The notes under the pieces: generated by a model
Told to the model about the DNA's origin: nothing
The model's input: only the letters and a program-made list of their open reading frames with translations
Database searches by the model: none
Shown: piece by piece, positions 26,869 through 35,785 of the stretch
Numbering within the stretch: the first letter of the stretch is position 1
Layout of the letters: each line of letters begins with the position of its first letter
Made by a program: the position numbers and the translations under genes
Assembly: GCA_013215945.1 (NCBI GenBank)
Contig: JABSOM010000004.1
Coordinates: 186,001 to 250,000, forward strand
DNA from: Campylobacteraceae bacterium
GTDB taxonomy: Bacteria > Campylobacterota > Campylobacteria > Campylobacterales > Arcobacteraceae
Reading direction: 5' to 3'
Length of the DNA stretch: 64,000 bases

Positions 26869-27642
26869 TTATAGTCCAAGACAATCATTAATTGAATATA
26901 ATCCTGCTTCTTGTGTAATCAACCATTTAGCAGCTTTTATAGCACCTTTTGAAAAGGTATTTCTAGTAGTTGCTGTATGATGTAATTCAATAAATTCTCC
27001 ATCATTATATAATCCAACAGTATGACGCCCAACTATATCACCACCTCTTAAACTCATAACGCCAATCTCATCTTTTGTACGTACGCCAATATCTCCATCA
27101 CGTCCAGAAACTCTAACCTTATCTAGGTCTAAACCTCTAGCATTAGCTGCTGAATGAGCAAGTGTTAAAGCAGTTCCAGAAGGAGAATCTACTTTATATC
27201 TGTGATGTTGTTCCACTACTTCAATATCAAAATCGCCCAAAGATTTAGAAGCAAGAGACACTAATTTATTTAAAACAGCCACTCCCAAACTCATATTTGA
27301 AGCATATAAAACAGGTACAAGTTTGCTGGCTTCTAATAAAAGATTTTGCTGATGTTTGGAAAAACCAGTTGTTGCAATAACCAAAGGTTTTCTAAGACCA
27401 TTCTCTACAATTTGTGTTAACAAGTCTTCGGTAGCTTCTGGTTTTGAAAAATCAATAATAATATCAGAACTTTCGCATAAAGTCTTCATATCATTTGTAA
27501 TAACAGTACCTTCTGGCACTGTTTTATCTAATTTATTTTGAACATAACAAGCCGAAACTTTTGCTTCTTTATCAGTAGATAAATCATCAATTAATAAAGA
27601 GCCAACACGTCCTGTACTTCCTAAGATTCCTATGTTTATCAT
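26869..27642 (-). CDS. dapB: 4-hydroxy-tetrahydrodipicolinate reductase
   Basis: NAD(P)H-dependent step of the diaminopimelate/lysine pathway; lysA, the last lysine step, is at 50684-51892. It has 257 residues. The N-terminal Rossmann loop is GILGSTGRVGSLL, and the catalytic signature is EQHHRYKVDSPSGTAL. It begins 3 bp after trxB, so both are probably on one transcript. Confidence 0.97.
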   Translation of the reverse strand: MINIGILGSTGRVGSLLIDDLSTDKEAKVSACYVQNKLDKTVPEGTVITNDMKTLCESSDIIIDFSKPEATEDLLTQIVENGLRKPLVIATTGFSKHQQNLLLEASKLVPVLYASNMSLGVAVLNKLVSLASKSLGDFDIEVVEQHHRYKVDSPSGTALTLAHSAANARGLDLDKVRVSGRDGDIGVRTKDEIGVMSLRGGDIVGRHTVGLYNDGEFIELHHTATTRNTFSKGAIKAAKWLITQEAGLYSINDCLGL

Positions 27643-27645
27643 GTA

Positions 27646-28581
27646 TTATCCTAAATATTCAATAATATTAATGGCTGCTGTTGAACCATCTCCAGCTGCA
27701 CAAACAACTTGTTTAGATGCTTCAATTCGAACATCTCCTGCTGCATATAAACCAGGAACATTTGTTCTCATTCCTAAATCAACAACAATTTCACCTGCTT
27801 TATTTGTAGCACATAAAAAAGTTCCATCATCTTGTTTTAAAGAAGTATTTAATACATCCCGTCCTACAAAAACAAAAACACCTGGGGTTGGAAGATCTCT
27901 GATTTCACCTGTGATTTTAGATTTAACTTTTAAACCTACAACACCCATAGCGTCTCCATATACTTCTTCAATATCATGGTTTGTAACTTCTTCTAAGTTT
28001 TCTAATGCTTTCATATGAGCAATAGTACTGGGAGCTGCTCTATACGTATCACGTCTGTGTACTAAATATACTTTTTTACACATTTTTGCTAAATAAATTG
28101 CTTCTTCAATAGCAGTATCTCCACCCCCAATTACAGCTACTTCTTTTCCTTTATAGAAAAAACCATCACAAGTAGCACAAGTAGATACACCTTTTCCAAA
28201 TAAAGCATCTTCGCCTTTAAAACCAGCACGTCTAGGAACAGAACCTGTTGCTAATAATACAGCTCTTGCTTCTTGTGTTTTTTTATCTGCTGTAGTAATA
28301 GTAAATATATCACCTTCTTTAGTAACTTTTGTAACTTCATTCATTTCATGTTTTAAACCAAATTGTTTACATTGTTCGGGCCATTCTTCCATTAGTGCCA
28401 TTCCTGTAACAACTTCTTTTTGTCCTGGATAATTTTCAATTTCTGATGAAGTAATAATTTGTCCACCAGGAAGTCCAAGTTCAAACATTGTTACATTGTC
28501 TAATCCACCTCTAGTTGCATAAAGTCCTGCAGTAAGTCCTGCAGGTCCTCCTCCGATAATTGCTAAATCTAACATATACAT
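27646..28581 (-). CDS. trxB: Thioredoxin reductase
   Basis: FAD- and NADPH-dependent enzyme that keeps thioredoxin reduced. It has 311 residues: FAD loop [15 protein letters not shown] at the N-terminus, redox pair CATC at 135-138, NADPH loop [12 protein letters not shown], and the C-terminal AAGDVR motif. It sits directly before dapB. Two short palindromes upstream may be operator sites. Confidence 0.96.
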   Translation of the reverse strand: MYMLDLAIIGGGPAGLTAGLYATRGGLDNVTMFELGLPGGQIITSSEIENYPGQKEVVTGMALMEEWPEQCKQFGLKHEMNEVTKVTKEGDIFTITTADKKTQEARAVLLATGSVPRRAGFKGEDALFGKGVSTCATCDGFFYKGKEVAVIGGGDTAIEEAIYLAKMCKKVYLVHRRDTYRAAPSTIAHMKALENLEEVTNHDIEEVYGDAMGVVGLKVKSKITGEIRDLPTPGVFVFVGRDVLNTSLKQDDGTFLCATNKAGEIVVDLGMRTNVPGLYAAGDVRIEASKQVVCAAGDGSTAAINIIEYLG

Positions 28582-28617
28582 TCCTTCTTTTGGTTTATCC
28601 TAAATGAAAATATACTT

Positions 28618-28646
28618 TATTCAATGAATATTTTGTGAATATATTC
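28618..28646 (-). promoter_or_regulatory. Paired palindromes upstream of trxB
   Basis: TATTCAATGAATA (28618-28630, perfect 6-1-6) and GAATATATTC (28637-28646, perfect 5-5) lie 37-65 bp upstream of the trxB ATG. Longer imperfect arms (AAATGAAAATATA and the reverse at 28642-28655) surround them. The size and place fit a redox or metal regulator site of the PerR/Fur type, but no consensus match is claimed. Confidence 0.4.
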
Positions 28647-28718
28647 TCATTTAGAATAGGCGTAATAATACTCAAATTTAATTAAGCCTTTGTTTAATTT
28701 CTTTAAAGAAAAAGTCAT

Positions 28719-28739
28719 AAAGGATAATTTTTATCCTTT
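28719..28739 (-). terminator. Hairpin after the response-regulator gene
   Basis: AAAGGATAA-TTT-TTATCCTTT is a perfect 9-bp inverted repeat 92 bp past the response-regulator stop. On the minus strand it is followed by ATGACTTTTT, a modest U-tract. Confidence 0.6.
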
Positions 28740-28830
28740 GATAATATTTATCGTATTAAACAAGAATATTGCTTTTACTTTGCTTTAATTTAAAAACAAG
28801 AAAATAAACTTATATTTACTTAAGAAATTA

Positions 28831-29487
28831 CTATACAATTTCAACGCTTTTATTTAAAGAATAACCATAACCTTTTACAATAGTAATACTCTCATAGGGG
28901 ATTTTTTTTCTAAGCCTCTTGATAAGTGCTCTTATATTTGTTAAGTTGGTACTTTCGCCTTCCCAGACATACTCTTCAATTTCACTGTAGGTAGCTATAT
29001 GATGTAAATTACTAGCAAATAATTCCAGAAAAAGTATTTCTTTTTTGGTTAATTCTACTTCTTCTTTATTGTGAAATAAAACTTTTTTTGAATAATCGTA
29101 TTTATACTCTTCATTTAAAACAAGAACACTTTTTGTATTTACACATAATTTATTAACTTTTTGAATAAGCTCAAAGATAAAAAAGGGTTTTTTAATATAA
29201 TCATCGCAGCCATATTCATAAGATCTACGTATATGATCTAAATCATGATTAGAAGAAATAATCATGCAAGGAATATGTTTATGATTAATTCTAATATATT
29301 CTAAAACAGAAATACCATCCATTCCAGGAACATTTATATCTAAAATAAAACACGAATAACCATTTCCAATTGAACCTAGGGCATCTTCTCCATTGTAAAA
29401 GTTATCTACTTCATAAGCTTCTTTTTTCAAAGCCTGTTTAATTAACTTTGCCAAACGTACATTGTCTTCTAATACTAGTATTTTCAA
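28831..29487 (-). CDS. OmpR/PhoB-type response regulator
   Basis: A 218-residue two-domain regulator. The receiver domain has acidic residues near the start (LVLEDN), the phosphorylated Asp50 in FILDINVPGMDG and Lys in YIKKPF. The C-terminal winged helix has ELTKKEILFLELFA and VRGY-like KGYGYSL. It overlaps the sensor kinase gene by 4 bp, so kinase and regulator are translated together and surely form a pair. Target genes are unknown. Confidence 0.95.
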   Translation of the reverse strand: MKILVLEDNVRLAKLIKQALKKEAYEVDNFYNGEDALGSIGNGYSCFILDINVPGMDGISVLEYIRINHKHIPCMIISSNHDLDHIRRSYEYGCDDYIKKPFFIFELIQKVNKLCVNTKSVLVLNEEYKYDYSKKVLFHNKEEVELTKKEILFLELFASNLHHIATYSEIEEYVWEGESTNLTNIRALIKRLRKKIPYESITIVKGYGYSLNKSVEIV

Positions 29488-31640
29488 ATTATTTGTCCTA
29501 TTTTAATAGTAAAACATGCACCATCATTGATATTCTCAACCTTTATAGAGCCTGCCATTTTATCTTCTATAATCACTTTCGCCATATATAAACCCAAACC
29601 ATGCCCTGTAACTTTTGTGGAAAAATAAGGCTCAAATATTTTTTTTATGTCTTTGTCTTTTATTCCGCCTGCATTATCTTGTACTTTTATAACTACATAA
29701 TCTTTTTCATTGTATATATTGATATTGATATTTCTTTTTTTAAAATCATTTTTAAGTAAAACATCTCTGGCATTATTAATTATATTTAAAAAACTCTGCA
29801 TAAATTCATTTTTAAATCCAAGAACCTCATCATTGGTATTTTTGTCTACCTCAATAGTAATATTAATATAATTAAAAACGATATTATGATTCATAATTTC
29901 AAGCATTGATCCAATCGCTTCTTTAACCGAGAAAATATGTTTAGAATAAGAAGGTTTTATGAATTCTTGAAACTCATTCATAGTATCATTCATATATTTT
30001 ACTTGTTTAAAGATTTCTCCCACATAAGATTCTCTTTCATTTGTATCATTTTTAGAACTTGTGGGAGAGGAATAAAAGAGTTCTTGTGCAATAGTAGTTA
30101 TTTCTACTAAAGGTGCTTTCCATTGATGAGCAATAGATGAAAAGATTTCACCCAATTCTGCAAGTTTTGATTGTTGTAAAATAAATTGTTGGTTTCTTTT
30201 TCTCTCAATTGCAATAGCTCTCTCAGCTGTAATATCCGTAAAAATACTAACCACTCCCGAAGAGCCTGTTTTTTTATCAAAGTATTTTTTTTGTTTTATG
30301 AGATAAATTTTATCATCCAAGTCTTTATCGCTGTATCTAAAGATAAAGTCTTTTCCTCGTTGTTTTTTATTCTCTTCTAAAAAATCCATTACTATATTTA
30401 CTTTTTTATTTTTTTTAAAATCTTTTAATTTTTTATGCTGCAATTTTTTTAATTTTATATCAATCAAAGTACAAAACTTTATATTTGCATCTATAATTCT
30501 TTCATTTTCATCTTGCCAAAAAATAGGACTCTCAATTGCATTTAACATTACATTATCAAAATGTATTCTGGCTTTTAATTTCTTTTCTAATTCAAAACGT
30601 CTGTAAATATTTAAAACCAAAGCAAAAATTAGAATCATTAATAAAGGAGATAAAATGAATACATAATTAATCAAAGCTCTGTATTTATCAAAAAAGTTTT
30701 CATTTTTATTAATCAAAGTATAGTCTTTGATACTAAGAATAGGAAATAAATCAAAACGTAGAAGTTCTTGATAATTAAATATAATTTTACTGTCCCTAGA
30801 AAGTTTCACAACACTCTGCTCTTTTTTGATTATATCCAAAGCAAGTCTGCCTGAATTTTTTCCAAAAAGTTCTAAAGACAATACTTTTCCACCCAAGGCT
30901 CCTTTTCTTATAAAAAGTGAGTTATTGATAAATACGGGTAATAAAGAGTTTTTCAAAATCTTAGTTATTTTATTGTTATTAACTTCATTTTTTTTGTTCT
31001 TAGAAAGTTTTATAAAGAATACTGCTGCATTCTTTTCTTTTTTGGAGAGTATTTTTGCTAGCTCCTTTGTATTGTTTATTGACAAGTACTTTATATTTTG
31101 AATTGTATTTTTTAAAAAGAGTTTATTGTTTTTATTGCCTAAAGTGCTGTCTATTATATATAAAGTTTTAAGCCTTGGAATTAAGGTTTTAATTATTTGA
31201 ACATTTTCACTCATGTTTTTTTTGATTAAATATACAGAGACTTTGTTTTGAAGCTTGAGTTTTTTAAGTTCTTCTTTTTTGTAAGAAAACAGTCCCAAAG
31301 CCAGTATTTTTTCACTTGTAAAAAAGTACTTATAGTTTTTTATAATAAATTTATACGCAAAATCATCAAGGGTAATAACTAAATCATACTGCCTGTTCTT
31401 CATCTGCACGGAATAGAGTTCTTTTAATTTATCAAAATACTCCGGCGAAACAATACGTTTAGAATCCATATACAAAACACTTATATCTGTATTCTTATCT
31501 TTACTGAGTATATTTTCAATTGCTTCAATGATTACATCGCTTTTAGTATAACCCTTATGATAAGAGTTTACAATCAAGATAGAAGTATTTGCAGATAAAT
31601 AGCTAATAAAAACAGAAAAAATGAGAAAAAACCTAAACAT
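29484..31640 (-). CDS. Sensor histidine kinase with periplasmic ABC-substrate-binding-like sensor
   Basis: A 718-residue membrane kinase. A signal peptide leads to a periplasmic domain (about 20-320) that resembles the ABC_sub_bind family (TSILIVNSYHKGYTKSD start). A membrane helix (about 327-350), a PAS domain (about 360-480), the phosphoacceptor His505 in SIAHQWKAPL and an HATPase domain (NIINNARD near 620, QDNAGGI, GHGLGLYMAK) follow. The AHQWK-type H-box is the form common in Campylobacterota. The ligand is unknown. It partners with the overlapping response regulator. Confidence 0.93.
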   Translation of the reverse strand: MFRFFLIFSVFISYLSANTSILIVNSYHKGYTKSDVIIEAIENILSKDKNTDISVLYMDSKRIVSPEYFDKLKELYSVQMKNRQYDLVITLDDFAYKFIIKNYKYFFTSEKILALGLFSYKKEELKKLKLQNKVSVYLIKKNMSENVQIIKTLIPRLKTLYIIDSTLGNKNNKLFLKNTIQNIKYLSINNTKELAKILSKKEKNAAVFFIKLSKNKKNEVNNNKITKILKNSLLPVFINNSLFIRKGALGGKVLSLELFGKNSGRLALDIIKKEQSVVKLSRDSKIIFNYQELLRFDLFPILSIKDYTLINKNENFFDKYRALINYVFILSPLLMILIFALVLNIYRRFELEKKLKARIHFDNVMLNAIESPIFWQDENERIIDANIKFCTLIDIKLKKLQHKKLKDFKKNKKVNIVMDFLEENKKQRGKDFIFRYSDKDLDDKIYLIKQKKYFDKKTGSSGVVSIFTDITAERAIAIERKRNQQFILQQSKLAELGEIFSSIAHQWKAPLVEITTIAQELFYSSPTSSKNDTNERESYVGEIFKQVKYMNDTMNEFQEFIKPSYSKHIFSVKEAIGSMLEIMNHNIVFNYINITIEVDKNTNDEVLGFKNEFMQSFLNIINNARDVLLKNDFKKRNININIYNEKDYVVIKVQDNAGGIKDKDIKKIFEPYFSTKVTGHGLGLYMAKVIIEDKMAGSIKVENINDGACFTIKIGQII

Positions 31641-31722
31641 ATATGAATATCCTTTATAGTATTAAACGTAAGTATATAATATTTATCTATAAGCTTTTCT
31701 ACATGCTATAGAACAAGGCTTC

Positions 31723-31743
31723 ATAAGAAATATTATTTCTTAT
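31723..31743. promoter_or_regulatory. Palindrome between the sensor kinase and alaS
   Basis: ATAAGAAAT-ATT-ATTTCTTAT is a perfect 9-bp inverted repeat in the 185-bp divergent gap, 83 bp from the kinase ATG and 83 bp from the alaS ATG. It could be an operator for either. Purely a sequence observation. Confidence 0.35.
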
Positions 31744-31825
31744 ATTTGCACTAATTATACTTAAATGCTTATTTAGGTAAAATATCCAACTTAAAAAAAG
31801 ATTAGATAAGAGATGGGATAAAAGA

Positions 31826-34381
31826 ATGGATATTAGAAAAGAGTTTTTAGATTATTTTGAAAATAAAGGACACAAGGTTATTTCTTCTATGCCTTTGGCC
31901 CCAAATGATCCGACATTAATGTTTGTTAATGCTGGTATGGTTCAATTTAAAGATATTTTTACAGGCGCTGTTCCAAGACCTGAAAATCCGAGAGCTACTT
32001 CATGTCAACTGTGTTTACGAGCGGGTGGAAAACACAATGATTTAGAAAATGTTGGTTATACAGCAAGACATCATACACTTTTTGAAATGCTTGGAAATTT
32101 TTCTTTTGGAGATTATTTTAAAGAAGAAGCAATAAAAAATGCTTGGGAATTTATTACCATTAATTTAGAACTGCCTATTGAAAAACTATGGGTTACTGTT
32201 CATGACAGTGATGATGAAGCCTATGACTTATGGAAAAAACACATAAGTGAAGATAGAATTATTAAATTTGGAGATAAAGACAATTTCTGGTCTATGGGAG
32301 ATACGGGTGCCTGTGGTCCATGTTCTGAAATCTTTTATGACCAAGGAGAAGAACATTTCAACGGCCCAGAAGATAAAATGGGTGGTGAAGGTGATAGATT
32401 CTTAGAAATTTGGAACTTAGTATTTATGCAATACGAAAGAAGCAAAGACGGAACATTAACGCCTCTACCAAAACCTTCTATTGATACAGGTATGGGATTA
32501 GAGAGAGTTATTGCTATTAAAGAAGGTGTATTAAATAATTTTGATTCATCAAACTTTTTGCCTTTAATTAACAAACTAGAAGAACTTGTAGGTAAAAAAA
32601 CCACCAAAAAAACCATTGCTTCATACAGAGTAATAGCAGATCATTTAAGAGCAAGTGCTTTTATGTTATCTCAAGGAATACTTTTTGATAAAGAAGGAAA
32701 AGGGTATGTTTTAAGAAGAATTTTAAGACGTGCTGTAAGACATGGTTATTTACTTGGTTTTAGAAAACCATATATGGCAGACCTATATGATACATTAGCA
32801 AATATTTTAGGCGATCACTATACAGAGCTTAAAGAAAATGCTGCTTATGTAAAAGAACAACTTACGCTAGAAGAAGCAAGATTCTTTAAAACAATTGATT
32901 TGGGTATGACTTTATTTAATGCCGAACTTAAAAATACGAAAGATGTTTTTTCAGGAGAAGTATCTTTTAAACTTTACGATACTTATGGTTTTCCCCTAGA
33001 CCTTACACAAGATATGTTAAGAGATGATTCTATAAAAGTAGACATAGAAAAATTTGACAGCTTAATGAGTGCACAAAAAATAAAAGCAAAAGCTTCTTGG
33101 AAGGGTGCTGTTGATTCTTCTTCAAGTGGAGATTTTAAAGCTTTATTAGAAAAGTATGGAGAAAATGAATTTGTTGGTTATGACAAAATTTCAAATGAAA
33201 CAAAAATTCTTGCAATTTTAGATGAAAACTATAAAGAAGTATCTGTTTTAACAAAAGGACAAATAGCTTATGTTCTTTTAGAAAAAACACCATTTTATGC
33301 TACTTCTGGGGGACAAAATGGAGACATCGGTTTCTTGAAAAATAAAGAAGTATTAGCAGAAGTATTAAGTACTTCTAAATATTTCGGACTTAATTTATCT
33401 AAAATTCTTGTAAAAGCTGAAAATCTTAAACAAGGTCAAACAATAAATGCAAGTGTAATAAACAGAAATGAAGTTGAAAAACATCACAGTGCTACTCACC
33501 TTTTACAAAGTGCCCTAAAAACAGTTCTTGGAAAAACGGTTTCGCAAGCGGGTTCTTTAAATGATGCAGTTCGTTTAAGATTTGACTTTACCTACCCAAA
33601 AGCCATGAGCAGTTCTGAACTAAATGAAGTTGAAAACTTAGTAAATACTATGATTGCAGATGCTATTTCAGGAAATATTGAAGAATTACCTATAGAAGAA
33701 GCCAAAAACAAAGGTGCTATTGCTATGTTTGGTGAAAAATATGGGAAAAGTGTAAGAGTGGTTTCTTTTGAAGATGCCTCTGTTGAGTTTTGTGGGGGTA
33801 CGCATGTAAACAATACAGCTGAGATTGGTTCTTTTTATATTGTTAAAGAATCAGGTGTTAGTGCGGGGGTACGGCGTATAGAAGCCGTATGTTCATTAGC
33901 AGCTGTTAAATATGCAAAAAACATTATTTCCAAAATGAATGAAGTACAAAAAGAAGTAAAAAACATTGATGTTCTTCAAGGAATAACAAAATTAAAAGAT
34001 CAAATAAAAGCACTTAAAACAGAAGTAAATGAAGCCTTAAGCGCAGGTGCATCACCCTTAAAAGAAGAACTTGTTGGAGATGTTAAAGTTGTTGTAGATA
34101 TTGTTACAACAGGTGATATTAAAAAAATAGTAGATGATTTAAAAAATGCCAATGATAAACTTGCTGTTCTTTTAATTCAAGCAAAAGGGGATAAAGTAAT
34201 GTTGGTTGCTGGAAGTAAAAATACTTCTATTAAAGCAGGCGATTGGATTAAACTTATTGCTCCTATTGTTGGTGGTGGTGGCGGTGGTCGTCCTGATTTT
34301 GCACAAGCAGGTGGAAAAGATGTTAGTAAAATAGAAGAAGCAAAAATTGCTGCTTTAGCCTATGCAAAAGAAAAACTTTAG
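31826..34381 (+). CDS. alaS: Alanine-tRNA ligase
   Basis: Charges tRNA-Ala and edits mischarged Ser/Gly. It has 851 residues. The catalytic N-terminus is [17 protein letters not shown] with [10 protein letters not shown]; the editing domain carries [14 protein letters not shown] and [14 protein letters not shown] (zinc/catalytic His and Cys). The C-terminal glycine-rich [15 protein letters not shown] is present. A possible -10 (TAAAAT, 31778-31783) lies 43 bp upstream. It is the first of three plus-strand genes. Confidence 0.98.
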   Translation: MDIRKEFLDYFENKGHKVISSMPLAPNDPTLMFVNAGMVQFKDIFTGAVPRPENPRATSCQLCLRAGGKHNDLENVGYTARHHTLFEMLGNFSFGDYFKEEAIKNAWEFITINLELPIEKLWVTVHDSDDEAYDLWKKHISEDRIIKFGDKDNFWSMGDTGACGPCSEIFYDQGEEHFNGPEDKMGGEGDRFLEIWNLVFMQYERSKDGTLTPLPKPSIDTGMGLERVIAIKEGVLNNFDSSNFLPLINKLEELVGKKTTKKTIASYRVIADHLRASAFMLSQGILFDKEGKGYVLRRILRRAVRHGYLLGFRKPYMADLYDTLANILGDHYTELKENAAYVKEQLTLEEARFFKTIDLGMTLFNAELKNTKDVFSGEVSFKLYDTYGFPLDLTQDMLRDDSIKVDIEKFDSLMSAQKIKAKASWKGAVDSSSSGDFKALLEKYGENEFVGYDKISNETKILAILDENYKEVSVLTKGQIAYVLLEKTPFYATSGGQNGDIGFLKNKEVLAEVLSTSKYFGLNLSKILVKAENLKQGQTINASVINRNEVEKHHSATHLLQSALKTVLGKTVSQAGSLNDAVRLRFDFTYPKAMSSSELNEVENLVNTMIADAISGNIEELPIEEAKNKGAIAMFGEKYGKSVRVVSFEDASVEFCGGTHVNNTAEIGSFYIVKESGVSAGVRRIEAVCSLAAVKYAKNIISKMNEVQKEVKNIDVLQGITKLKDQIKALKTEVNEALSAGASPLKEELVGDVKVVVDIVTTGDIKKIVDDLKNANDKLAVLLIQAKGDKVMLVAGSKNTSIKAGDWIKLIAPIVGGGGGGRPDFAQAGGKDVSKIEEAKIAALAYAKEKL

Positions 34382-34386
34382 TACAT

Positions 34387-34866
34387 ATGAGTGATGTCTT
34401 TTCTTCTTTTTTAACTCAAATCGTATTTCTACATGTAATCTCTGCCATTATATGGTTAGGAGGAATGATAGTCTTACGATACGCAGTTCATTTCTCTATG
34501 CAAGAAATTCTTGAGCCCAAAATAAAAATAGAGAGAAGTTTACAAAACCTCAATAATTTTTTTAAATTACTAATTCCTTCTATAGTTCTTTTATTTATAT
34601 CTGCACTTATTCTTATTTATACACTTGCTTTAAATCAAAGTACTTTATATTCCACTATAATACTTAAAGAAGTTATTTTTACTCTTATGACGGGAGTATT
34701 TATTTTGGTTTATATTAAAACAAAACAAGCCAAAAAAGCTTTTCTTATGGGTGAAATGTTAAAAACAAAAAACACCCTAATACTCATATCAAAATATTTA
34801 ATTCCTTTAAATATTTTTTTAGGATTAATAGCTGTTTATTTAGGAGTAGTTCTAAGAGCTATTTAA
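34387..34866 (+). CDS. Small four-helix membrane protein, CopD-like
   Basis: A 159-residue hydrophobic protein with about four membrane helices (roughly 10-30, 54-76, 85-105, 135-157). The opening helix FLHVISAIIWLGGMI resembles the heme- or copper-binding helix of the CopD superfamily. The similarity covers only that segment, so the function is open. It starts 5 bp after alaS and precedes the lipoprotein gene by 13 bp. Confidence 0.6.
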   Translation: MSDVFSSFLTQIVFLHVISAIIWLGGMIVLRYAVHFSMQEILEPKIKIERSLQNLNNFFKLLIPSIVLLFISALILIYTLALNQSTLYSTIILKEVIFTLMTGVFILVYIKTKQAKKAFLMGEMLKTKNTLILISKYLIPLNIFLGLIAVYLGVVLRAI

Positions 34867-34879
34867 TAAAAGAGGTAAG

Positions 34880-35383
34880 ATGAAAAAAACATTTTTTTTA
34901 TTAATTTGTGTAAGTTTTCTTTTTATATCTTGTACTTCTACGCAAACAAAACAAATAACAGCTCCTAAAAAATTCTATACAAAACTAACTTATCAAAATA
35001 ACAATATTTCAAGAGCTTTATTAGCCTATTTTAATACTCACAGAGATATTTCTTATAAACTAGGTGGTAATACAAACAAAGTACAAGACTGTTCTTCTTT
35101 TGTTCAAAAAGCCTTTAAACAAAGTCTTGATATATCACTACCGCGAACAACATATTATCAAGCCAAAAGAGGTTTTTTTGTCAATAAAAGGGACTTACAA
35201 ACAGGGGATTTGGTTTTTTTCAAGCCTTCTCAAAAATACCGTCATGTAGGAATTTATTTAAAAAATAAAAAATTCATGCATATTAGTTCTTCAAAAGGTG
35301 TTATTATTTCTTCTTTAGACAATGTATACTGGGCCAAATATTATTGGAAAAGCAAAAGAGTTATTCCCTCAAGCACTAAATAA
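34880..35383 (+). CDS. NlpC/P60-family cell-wall peptidase lipoprotein
   Basis: A 167-residue lipoprotein. The signal peptide ends in lipobox LFISC, so Cys18 is lipidated. The NlpC/P60 domain has the catalytic Cys in QDCSSFVQKAF, the catalytic His in RHVGIYL and a third polar residue in MHISSS. Such enzymes cut peptide stems in peptidoglycan. The conserved GDLVFF strand supports an active enzyme. It is convergent with the FosA-like gene and overlaps its end by 8 bp. Confidence 0.92.
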   Translation: MKKTFFLLICVSFLFISCTSTQTKQITAPKKFYTKLTYQNNNISRALLAYFNTHRDISYKLGGNTNKVQDCSSFVQKAFKQSLDISLPRTTYYQAKRGFFVNKRDLQTGDLVFFKPSQKYRHVGIYLKNKKFMHISSSKGVIISSLDNVYWAKYYWKSKRVIPSSTK

Positions 35384-35777
35384 AATATTCTAAGTTTTCA
35401 AAATCCTCTTCTTTAAGCGATTTTAATCTGCTTTGCAAAGAACCCACATGTATTTCTATTTTATGCAAATCAGGATCTAAAAGATATAAAGATTTCCCTT
35501 CAGAGGAATTTTCTTTCCATAAATGAACTTTTTTTTCTAAAAGAAAAGTAACATATTTATCATAATCTTCCTCTTTTATATCAAAAGCAATATGAGAATA
35601 ATCTCCTCTTGAATCAACGTCATCTGTATTCAAACAAAACCACAAATCACCTATTGATAAATAAGCACCTTTTTTCCATTTTGCATGTGCTTTAAAACCC
35701 AAGATATTAACATAAAAATAAAAGGACTTATCAAGATTGGATACAGCTAAAGTAATATGATTAAGGCCTTGTAACAT
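35376..35777 (-). CDS. FosA-like VOC-family thiol transferase (possible fosfomycin resistance)
   Basis: A 133-residue single VOC-domain protein that looks like FosA along its whole length. The metal ligands His7 (GLNHITLAV), His62 (DYSHIAF) and Glu108 (IEIHVG) are present, as are Thr9, the potassium loop SSEGKSLYLLDPD (91-103) and Arg117 (LQSRL). FosA inactivates fosfomycin by adding glutathione through the metal centre. The match from memory is strong for FosA itself, but relatives with other substrates exist and activity is unproven. It starts 8 bp after the diguanylate cyclase gene and may share its transcript. Confidence 0.8.
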   Translation of the reverse strand: MLQGLNHITLAVSNLDKSFYFYVNILGFKAHAKWKKGAYLSIGDLWFCLNTDDVDSRGDYSHIAFDIKEEDYDKYVTFLLEKKVHLWKENSSEGKSLYLLDPDLHKIEIHVGSLQSRLKSLKEEDFENLEYFI

Positions 35778-35785
35778 AGACTCTC

